Below, in pieces: positions 55,386 through 64,000 of a stretch of 64,000 nt of DNA. This DNA is from Dendrophyllia cribrosa. Lineage: Eukaryota; Cnidaria; Anthozoa; Scleractinia; Dendrophylliidae. The position numbers and the translations under genes were made by a program. The stretch covers positions 33,202,176 to 33,266,175 of the forward strand of contig JAJLRJ010000010.1 in the NCBI GenBank assembly GCA_024195265.1. The letters are read 5' to 3'. A model generated the notes under the pieces. That model worked only from the letters and a program-made list of their open reading frames with translations, did no database searches and was not told the origin of the DNA. Positions within the stretch are counted from its first letter, which is position 1, and the number at the start of each line of letters is the position of its first letter.

Positions 55386-55477
55386 CTTCAATCTGTCAAT
55401 TCTTAACCTCCAACAAGTACACATCTGACTGAAAAAAATCTAAAATCCCCATCTTGGAAAAAACAATTTTAAAAATA

Positions 55478-55645
55478 GTATCAGTAGTATCAATCAGAAG
55501 TGCTGCTCAAGTCAAATGGTTTTGGTTTTACTTCTGATTGGTTAAGAAAGTGGCGCGAGAATTTTTAACCAATCACAAAGAGTATCAGTGCAAATTGATC
55601 AATCACGAATTTACTTTCACTCGAGTGAAAACCACTCTAAAATGC
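55478..55645 (-). mobile_element. short MITE-like repeat (ttcaattgag family), copy 4
   Basis: Contains ggttttacttctgattggtt, agtggcgcgaga and the end ctttcactcgagtgaaaaccactct, an internally deleted relative of the copies at 14490, 18600 and 22791. Confidence 0.6.
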
Positions 55646-56127
55646 AGTACTTCATTAGCACTAACTGTAGGAACTTTAAAGGGGCTCTGTCACCATTTTT
55701 AGTGTTTCTTTAAAAAGCCAAAAGACATCTTTATATCAGTGAAAACCCAAAAATAATGGTCCAGGTTTGTTTCAAATTATTCTACAAGAAAAAATAAGTG
55801 TTTTGGGCTGCAGATGGCCTGGATGGAAATGGATTGCATCTTGAAAAAATTCGGCTTATTTTTTCAAGTTTATCGCTTGTGTCTTGGAAAACTCGCTAAA
55901 ACCCTGATCATGGTTTATTTTCTCTTCTAAAATTCACTTGATATCTTCCTGTTAGTGTTCTATAAGCTTTCTGTGTACGACAAAGGTACTTAGTTTTAAT
56001 CTGGGGCAGTTTGACCCAAAACCCTCAAAATCACCATGACATAGCTCCTTTAAATGACCAAAGCTGTAACGAGAGTGGTTTACTTAGTGAAAAGATGCTG
56101 TTACACGAATCAATGTTTTCCTGCAAA

Positions 56128-56450
56128 TTGTAACGCAACGCTGACGAGAGCATTGCGCTACAAGTTCTGGATGAATTGGGCGTGACTAACACTCCCTCTT
56201 AACAACTTGTCTCCGTGTTGCGAGTTGCAGAAAGAGTTAAACAATCTTCTACTTTCTCCCGTCTTGCATACTACAATCTCATCCAAGTTGTCCTTTGCCT
56301 TTTGTTTTTCTTTCAATTTCAATCTTCCTCGAGCTTCTGCGCTAATATGAACGCGCTATCGCTTTGCTTGCGTAAAATGTTACGACTGGCATCGGACAGC
56401 CCCGAGCAACTTGTCCCGCAATGCTCTCGTCAGAGTTGCGTTGCAAGTTA
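56128..56450. mobile_element. 320-bp inverted-repeat MITE
   Basis: The left arm ttgtaacgcaacgctgacga plus gagcattgcg is inverted at the right as cgcaatgctctcgtcaga plus gttgcgttgcaa. The middle has an 80-codon ORF with no recognisable domain. Confidence 0.75.
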
Positions 56451-56814
56451 TACATAAAAAAAATTGTCCCGGTAACAGCGCTTTAAGAGTCCATGGTTAT
56501 ATTATTAGCATAATAAGCTATGCTGGGTAAAACAGCAAAACAGAAAAATCCTTTCCAATTTTACAGAGATCTTGTTCATGTAAAGACTGAGTTAATCACA
56601 CGTACTTGTTTATGTCAGGTAGACTTAGCACGCGGAAACGTTGTAAAATTATTCCGAAATGCGTAGCATTAAAACAGTATGAAATAAATGTTTCGCCCTT
56701 TTTATTGAATTGTGTGTGCAAAATTTTACCTGAAGGCGCCATCACATGACAAACTAAAATTGGAAAACTGGTGTTGGGTATATCCGGAAAGTTGGCAAAC
56801 TCGTGTTTTCATAC

Positions 56815-57130
56815 GCCCAGGGTCAATTATGGAGACATGTAGTGTAGTTCTAACTTTTGAGTCTGGATGAAAACCTATGTGACCATTCACCCTGTGAAAC
56901 GAGGTTGTACATATTGAAATTGCCGCAAATGTTCACACGTGAACGCCAACTCAAAAATGTTGGCGAAAACGTTGGCAAGAACAGAAATAAGTTCTATTTG
57001 TTGGCGACAACGTTGGCAAGAATAGAAATGAGTTTTATTCAGTAGCCAACATGTTTGCCAACTGTTGATGTCACGTTTACACGCGCCAACTTTAGTCTAG
57101 TTTGCCAACAGATTACCCTAAAGCTGGCTG
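56815..57130. repeat. 'gttggc' repeat cluster and MITE scrap
   Basis: A short remnant of the 88-bp family (tagtgtagttctaacttttg) is followed by several acgttggcaagaa/gccaact units in both orientations. Probably nested MITE debris. Confidence 0.5.
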
Positions 57131-57459
57131 CCATATCAGATCTCCAGCCATCGCAAAAGTCGAGGCAAGCAATTTAGCCATAAAAGGAGACCATTAGACA
57201 AATGAAGAAGGCCAAACCAGATTAATTATATGGGCTTTTATCACGCCCCCCCATTTCGTATAAAAACAAAAGATTTACCCCCCAAGCCTCGCAGTGAAAA
57301 AGACGAGAACGAGGTTAAGCAGAGGAAAACAAAGCATTTTATTCTCCTGGGAATCAACATGGCCGCCGCGTGATAAAGGCCCATTGAAACAATAGTCGAG
57401 AAAAAAAAAACTTGTGGCATGAGACAATGCATAGGAAAATAACTTGAATCTGGTTTTAA

Positions 57460-59349
57460 AGTGCCTATGAAATGAATTTTTTTTCTTCGTTTTTCATTAG
57501 TTTATTATGTCCAAAGAACGAAAACAATAATCATTTCCCGAGGAAAAGAAAGAAAATCGGTTTTTTAGCCCCTCGAAGATGCGTCACTTCGGTTGAAAAG
57601 TGGCTCCAATTTTTGGAGAGCCTGGGGGCGAGTGGGCGTGCGTGATGACGTGAATTACGTAAATAGTATGACACATTGGTTTGTTTACGCTATAATTCCC
57701 TTGGAATCCTTTAGCGTGATGGTCATTTTGCCAACGTTTTTGGCTGTACAAATGTCAGACAGCGCCTAATTTGTTTCTTTACTGTCCTCTGAAGGTGAAG
57801 AGGATCAGTTTCGGATCACTCTTGATCAACTGAAATGATCGTGTCCACTGTAGTTTTGCCGTAGCGAGACGAACCGACTGTGCCGCTTGAGCGAAGGAAG
57901 TGAACATGAAGAAGACGGACTTTGATCATTTAGATTATTGAACGTGAAAGGTATACATTTCAGTAGCACAGCGTCTCAGTGGTTCGCCAGTTGAGTTGTA
58001 AGCTTATTGAACGCAGAGGCGTTTTTGTTATTTCTTTTTAGTGGCTCGTTGACTAGCGTTTATCGAACGCGAACGATATATTTGTAGTACAAACAATCAT
58101 GATATTAGCGCATTAGCGACACGGCCGGTCTTCTCTGAAGTTCATTGATAGCGCGTGGAGGTTATGAACTTATTTTATCGGCTTGGCAATCCGCTCGTCT
58201 ACTTAAAGTTCGTTTTTCAATGCGAAGGATATGTCTTGGCGGCTTGCTAGTTGAAAGTTTCTAAATTATACTGATATGTTATGCATATCCGAGGTGGTGT
58301 TTTTCAGGCGGCTTGCTGAATTGAATGTGAATGGTGTATTTTTAGCGGCAAGGTGCCTTGATAGCGTATTTTTTATTTATTTATTCAAAATGTTTGAACT
58401 CAAGTATATACGTAATAATTATGCTTCTTAGTTCAGTGTCTTGCCAGCGATTGATCGTTTCTGGAAATTTTAACCACTTGGCGGCTTGTAAGTGAGTTCA
58501 AAGTATCGTGTTTACATTCATGTCTGATTTATATTTCATTGTATAAAAATTGATCTGATCGAACACGCAATGATTCAGCGATGTATTTTGTTTCGAATAG
58601 CATTTGTACGTGTAGATTTTTGATAGATGTTCTGTAGAATAGACGCCTTCCAGTGAACACTTGCGTCGCTGCACTTTGAATTTTATAATTCGGAATACGG
58701 TATAAACGTACATTTATATTACTCGCCAGTCAGTGCCGATCGAGTCAGTATATTTTTGTAGGCCTCACTGACTTCGACGGCTCTCCAGTCGAGCCGAGGC
58801 TTGAAGGAACTTCCAAACAGGATATGGATTGGAAAAATTATGCTTGATTAAACGGCCTCACCGGCCGGAATGTTATTTTCTTTTGCAAAATAATATTAAT
58901 CTTAACAATAAGCGCTTTCATTGAAAACAACATCGCTTGACGTACCCTTTCCGATGTCGACGAACAAATTTCGTGTATTTCGCCGGCCTATTTTCCTCTG
59001 GAGCAAAATAAAGCTTTGTTACACCCTCTGTTATCGAAGAATTCTAATATCTCGTATGTTTGAGGCCGCTCGCCACATAATATTGGTCCACCTCTAGCGA
59101 CGTCTCTTGTCAGCTCTCTTGTTCTCTATATTCCCGCAGCAGTTTGTACAACTATTTACGTCACAGTGTAATATGACACTGGTTTTGGCCGCGCACAAAT
59201 TGGAGCCACTTTTTAGCGCCAACAACCTAACTTTGAGACCATAAAAAAAGCATTTCGCACCGTCCCTAACACTTTAAACCTTTTATTCCAAGGTCTAAAA
59301 AGGTGAAACTTTCGATACATCAAAAAATAAATTTCATTTCATAGGCACT
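57460..59349. mobile_element. 1.9-kb TTAA-flanked TIR element
   Basis: TTAA at 57456-57459 and 59350-59353. The TIR AGTGCCTATGAAATGAATTT is inverted at the right (aaatttcatttcataggcact). The inner ends are A/T-rich and the interior has no ORF above about 71 codons, so it is non-autonomous. It shares terminal AGTGCCTAT and the TTAA target with the MITE at 14051-14460. TTAA targeting fits piggyBac- or Kolobok-like transposases; which one is unknown. Confidence 0.88.
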
Positions 59350-59639
59350 TTAAATTAAATTGAAAAACTACAGTTTTATATACAACACAATACAACTAAC
59401 ATACCGGCTATACTAGAATATTGTATATTATAATGACTACGTAAAAAACTACTGTATCTGTGAGTGACTTTCTTCAGACCGTAAAACAGTTTCTAGTAGT
59501 TAGTGTATAATAGTCAAATAGACACAAAAGAAAACAATGGAAATAAGATCTACTAACCTCTATTAGTGTACTAACTATTTCACGGTCTGAGGAAAATCAC
59601 TCTAGACTATTATAAAAACTACTGTATACTGTAAGGAAA

Positions 59640-59945
59640 TATAAGTAGCCTGCTTTACATGAATGCCGCGTTTAACTACTCTAGCTGGTGAAACGGATGA
59701 GAACAATTGCTTGCAGCTAGCGCGGAACGCTCCAAGAGAATTTGCCAGCCGCAGATCAACGGGTAGGCTATTCCAAAGAACAGCCTCTGAATAACTGAAA
59801 CTTTTTTAATACAATTTGTCCCAGGCAGGGAATTTCTGCAACAATTGCGCACTGGAACGATGCAATGCCATTTTCGTCCAAGCATTACGTAGACAAACAT
59901 CCAGCCATTCCTCACAATGCCTCGTACCAAAACGCCATGCAATGG
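59640..59945 (-). mobile_element. LINE ORF2 C-terminal fragment
   Basis: The minus strand reads FSYSEAVLWNSLPVDLRLAN and SLGAFRASCKQLF, the classic end of a CR1/L2-like non-LTR reverse-transcriptase ORF. It is broken by a frame change and a stop upstream. Confidence 0.75.
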
Positions 59946-60394
59946 CGCAATAAATCTAAGATAATAAGTCCGGGCAGAGAAGATAAAATAGCAACTTTAT
60001 AGATGGATAGGTTGCGAGCAGTTTACACGGGGAAACGGGTTGATCTACAGTTTGTGTAAATGAGATGCAAAACCGGTAAATGGAAATTCCGTTGTAAATT
60101 CGGTACTGTGTACTACTCACTCAACTTTATTCAAAACGCCTGGAAACGGCATTTAGGCAATATTTGGCCTAGGAAATGGGATTTATATCTCCAGCCCCCA
60201 CCTTTAAGACCCTCGAGTAAATTTCAGCAAAAGGCACACGACAGACGCCTATCGCTCCTGAAAATAATAAATTTGGAACGCAATGTTCACTGTTTACGGG
60301 TTTTGCGTTCCATTTACAAAAACTGTGAATCACCCGCTTTACCGCGTCCAACCCGGCATTGCTGGCTCAGGCAAAAATTGGGCTGTGCAACGTA

Positions 60395-60514
60395 TATACC
60401 TAATTCAATAAAGGTTGCTTTGGTCATTGGTAATTGGGCATTGGAAAGCTATTGTTTGGCGGTCACTCAAGCAAATGACCAACTGCCAAAGCAACCTTTA
60501 TTGAATTAGGTATA
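60395..60514. mobile_element. 120-bp hairpin MITE
   Basis: tatacctaattcaataaagg plus ttgctttgg at the left is exactly inverted at the right (ccaaagcaacctttattgaa plus ttaggtata). Confidence 0.88.
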
Positions 60515-60699
60515 AACGTGTTTTCTATTCCCAATTTTGTGTTTGAGATTTCCAGTTCCAGTGACCCAAATCCCACTCTCAGTGACCTTAATCTCATTTT
60601 CCAGTCTAAAAATAGGCAAATTACCCCTCCAGGGCCCTTTTACTCGAAACGCCTGGAAACGAGTTAAATGTACTAAAAAATGTACTAAAAATGTACGCT

Positions 60700-60790
60700 G
60701 GCCCTGTGGAAGACTAGTTCTACTTGTCGAAATATTGGCCATTAAACCTGCCATTAATTTCCGTTGTACTAGCCTTGCATTTTAAACGTT
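60700..60790 (+). repeat. Penelope-type terminal motif remnant
   Basis: CTGTGGA (60704-60710), actagttctacttgt and CGAAATATTGGCC (60728 on) parallel the PLE terminus at 25776-25812. CTGTGGA departs from the CTGANGA core, so the motif is decayed. Confidence 0.55.
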
Positions 60791-61016
60791 TATCTACACT
60801 TTGGGTGACGTCTAGTACTCGCATCCCAGGAGATCCGGAAAGAAAGTTACCACTATTTATCGTAGTGTTGAGTGGTCCTCTGCATTTAAACGTTTTATTC
60901 AAATGTACTGTAACATGAATAAGCAAATTAATATTCCCCTCCGTCAGTTCTCGCAATATTTTCCATCTTGTTCGCCCTATCCTTCACTCCCCAGAATCTG
61001 ATCGCCTGTAAGGGCT

Positions 61017-61262
61017 ACCGTAAATCCTCTAGTAAGCTCCCCTCTCCAATAAGCCCCCCTCCCCTCTCCAATAACATCCCCCTCTCCAATAAGCCCCACC
61101 CCCCCCCCCACCCCCCTCCTTCTCCAATAAGCCCCCCTCTTTTTGGAGCAAGAAATTCATTAAGCCCTCCCCCACCTCTGTTAAGCGTCCCCAGTTTATT
61201 TCCTTCACAACCCAGACAATCAAAAATAGGCAGCTGACTGTATAACCGGTACATTTGTAACG
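61017..61262 (+). repeat. C-rich 'caataagcccc' repeat, copy 2
   Basis: Repeated ctctccaataagcccc units, then ttggagcaagaaattcat and ttccttcacaacc, as at 50770-50900. Confidence 0.75.
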
Positions 61263-61397
61263 TTCCAATCCGAGCACGAATTCACATACACAGCCTCGCG
61301 AGCTTTGGAAAAAAAATAACCGGTAGTTGTATTAAAAATGATCAGACATAATTTACGGTACGTAGTCAATGAGTGATGAACTGCTTGTATTTCACGA

Positions 61398-61720
61398 AAT
61401 TGTAATAGATAGATAGATAACTTTATTTATACACGGTATTTCCATCAGCTTAATTTATCATAATCAGCTAGCTACCTAACTTCCCAACTACAACTACAAT
61501 GGCGACATAGTTTTGTCTTAAATTCGCTTAAGGAAGACGCTTGTCTTAATTCTGTGGGTAAGTTGTTCCACAACTGAGCTCCACTGTATGAAAAACTCCC
61601 GGCTTTTTTGATAATCAGTGCGAGGTTGTGGAAGAACTAGTTTGTTTTCGGTATTCCTTAAACGATAAGCATTCGCGTTATCGCGATAAACAAATCTTGA
61701 TCGTAGGATAGAGGATTTAC
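61398..61720 (-). mobile_element. LINE ORF2 C-terminal fragment with (GATA)n-type tail
   Basis: The minus strand reads YRLRNTENKLVLPQPRTDYQ, then after a frameshift KAGSFSYSGAQLWNNLPTEL and RQASSLSEFKTKL, followed by a stop. The 3' end is an AAATAAAGTTATCTATCTAT-like tail. A CR1/L2-type relic, different from the one at 59640. Confidence 0.8.
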
Positions 61721-61768
61721 GGTACTTGAGGATTTTGGGCTCAGTTCTCCAGACAAATAAAATAAAAG

Positions 61769-62311
61769 GCCGATCGTACAGTTTAGGAAGATATTTTTTA
61801 ACCGATTAATTTCGCCGTTCTTCATCAGGGTGTAACCGTACTAACAGAAAAAAACGTTACATATTTGGATATGAATTTAAAACCAGCGGAAACATAAAAT
61901 TACATATACAAGATGAAGCGATAAAAATAGACGCTAAAATTAAAATAAGTGTTAAGTTTCAGCGCGTCTGTTTAACCCTTTGCGTTCTTGTGTTTGGCCT
62001 TTTTATCAGTATTAGATAAGCCATGGCGATGGGTACGCGCAAAGCTCGAGAGGTTTATCTTATTGATAAAGGCCAAACACTAGAGCCCAAAGGGTAAAAC
62101 AAACGCGATGAAATTTTATACTTATTTTAATTTTTGCGTCTATTTTTATCGCTTCATCTTGTATATGATTAAATTTTATATTTTCCGCTTTAAATTCATT
62201 CATATCTGTAACGTTTTTCTTTTACTACTAACCCGAAAAAAGAAGAAGAACGGCTGTGCCGTTCGAAACTAATCGGGTAAAAAATATATTCTTAAACTGT
62301 ACGATCAGTCT
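61769..62311. mobile_element. 540-bp foldback element with a nested hairpin
   Basis: Arms of about 200 bases: gatcgtacagtttaggaaga and tacaagatgaagcgataaaa at the left are mirrored by ttttatcgcttcatcttgta and aaactgtacgatc at the right. Inside, about 61974-62097 is a second hairpin (ttaaccctttgcgttcttgt / agcccaaagggtaa). Confidence 0.8.
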
Positions 62312-64000
62312 TTCATTTTTTTTTTGTTTCATATTGTTTCTGCTCATCAGATCCTTCCAAGGATCCATATCCGGTCATCAGTCCTCCAGTGCTTTTTGTC
62401 GAGTGGACCTTCCATTTACAATTTTTTTTCTCGATCAAAACGTCCCGTTTATTTCTGGGAATTTACTATATATTCGGGTAAAACAAGTTAGTCTTAACAT
62501 TTACCAGTTCCAACTGAAAATTCCAGAATTTTGGTATAAATGGTAAACAAGCCTTTCGGATCCATGCCGTTCACGAACGCGCGCGGAAATCACGCGAGGG
62601 AGCGAGGAGGCGTGATCCTGCTCACGCGATCAGATTGAACACACGACTGTCGAGTCGTCGTTGAATGCGATGTCAATGAACATCTTTGGAAAACTTAGTG
62701 GGGAGGGACGGGGAATGCGGGATGGTTGACAGGAACTGGAAGTAAGAGGCGAGGCATGGAAATGGCAAACAGCACCGGTATCTCCCTATGGCTTAATGTG
62801 TGGCCGGGAAATTTCAGTGAAAACATCGGCGAGATCTTGAAATCGTATTAAAACTAACGCCCGCGTGTAAACAACCCTTAAGGCCTTATTTGCTTATTCT
62901 AAGTCGTGCAGTTGGAAGCATAAACCAATGACAACGCCTTCAATCAGGAGCTTATTAAGCTCTCGCTTAAATAAATTCTCTAAGCATATTGAATCACGGA
63001 CATTAAAATATTTCACATCAACCGGATGTTTACATCCAACGCCAAACGAATTTCTGTCAAATATGACAATCACTTTTTGGCTAATTTGGTAATTAAAGAT
63101 CCGTAATTGATCAGGCTTTGCAATGACGTATTGCATGTCAAAAACCACGGAACTCACGGGAGCACAAAACAAATATGTACGTTATTTTTCCTGCCGTGAG
63201 CCGGACATAGCGTCACATTCGTGGGTAGAAAGATGCATGCGTGAACGTTTAGGTCACGTCAAGGCATTGTAACCCGGTAAGAACGAAAAATATCATTAGT
63301 TTAAAGATAGCGTGTAGAGATAAGACAAAGACAGACGAATACTCATAAATAATTTATTAAATAAAACTATCATGCTTTCTTGAATTTCAATTACCTTTTA
63401 ACTCTCGAGACGATTTCTTGTCTTATTCCCTTAAACCTCTGAGCCAAGTTAGAATTTTAACATGTCGAAACAGGCCTATTGTCATAAAATATGTCGGAAA
63501 CAATTGGGTTTCGTAATTAGTCCAAGTGACAATATATTTAACACGTTGCTTTGATAAGCACATAGTGGTCGGATTGTATTAATAGCTCTACAGTTGTTGC
63601 ATAATATCTGAAGCAAATAAAATGTGTTGGAATGCCCAAGGCGTTTCGCTTTGTTTTCAGTTCAATTAGCAACTGCAGACTGTAAATAAACAGCCAGTTA
63701 TTAGCGCGGGGTTATCGGTGGAAATAACCGCGGATTAAACGCTCAGAACATAGTAACGAGTCAATAAAAGGGATAAACTTTGTTTGTTACACTGAATATC
63801 GTGCGAACTCAGCTGTTGTTGTATATGTACATGTTTGTCCCGACGCACTCGACCTTAAAAAGGGCATATCGCCGCCAACCCTTAGACTAAAAACAACAAT
63901 TGTTCTAAAAGTGACATTCTTTGCATTCGTTGAAGCAAATAAACTGCGTTTAGCGTTTGTTTTTTCCTTTCTTCTTTCCCTGCTTCTGCGAATCGTCTAG
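62312..64000. other. gene-free right edge
   Basis: No exon recognised. A decayed relative of the 46506-46673 MITE lies at about 63415-63480. Short ORFs (e.g. 62894-63172, minus) have no family resemblance. Confidence 0.5.

Noticed and set aside
60060..60509. 149-codon ORF
   Set aside because: It runs through a hairpin MITE and has no family resemblance or splice context.

Overview
The window looks like nuclear DNA from a cnidarian, most likely an anthozoan such as a stony coral. The reasons are animal-type spliced genes, a motile-cilium gene, tRNA-headed SINEs, Penelope-like (PLE) GIY-YIG fragments and a very dense load of short inverted-repeat elements (MITEs). Genus and species cannot be read from the sequence, and the placement is an inference. 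Nothing suggests bacterial, plasmid or viral DNA.

Five genes are well supported. (1) UQCRH, minus strand, 3 exons (6367-9258), is the hinge subunit of respiratory complex III. (2) A secreted PAN/apple + EGF + F5/8-type-C (discoidin) protein, plus strand, 3 exons (12450-16837). (3) CCDC39, minus strand, 24 exons (17585-41669), is the axonemal 96-nm ruler protein. Every exon joins in phase to give a 970-residue reading frame. (4) NOL7, plus strand, one exon (42037-42798), is nucleolar and sits head-to-head with CCDC39 across about 370 bases. (5) An AP-1 clathrin-adaptor sigma subunit, plus strand (47494-53656), has an ATG-only first coding exon and three competing last exons that encode near-identical 14-residue tails. 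A weak two-exon hypothetical gene (9874-11068) is also possible.

The rest is mostly mobile and repetitive DNA. 1-6 kb has no gene but holds a clean 1.18-kb TIR element with a 9-bp target duplication. CCDC39 introns hold SINEs, a 300-bp polypurine tract, two inverted PLE copies (one broken by a LINE and by a 98-bp MITE), a 43-bp minisatellite and a TIR element carrying a frameshifted SAP-domain ORF. 57-64 kb has a 1.9-kb TTAA-flanked element, LINE fragments and foldbacks, and no gene.

The most striking pattern is that three MITEs from two unrelated families have had their interiors amplified into satellite-like arrays: 85 bp x about 26 at 43.1-45.4 kb, 88 bp x about 10 at 15.7-16.6 kb and 87/88 bp x about 17 at 53.8-55.4 kb. 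Ordinary single-copy members of the same families lie elsewhere in the window. Two of the arrays show five-monomer higher-order repeats (about 425 and 436 bp). The window therefore appears to show satellite DNA arising inside MITEs.
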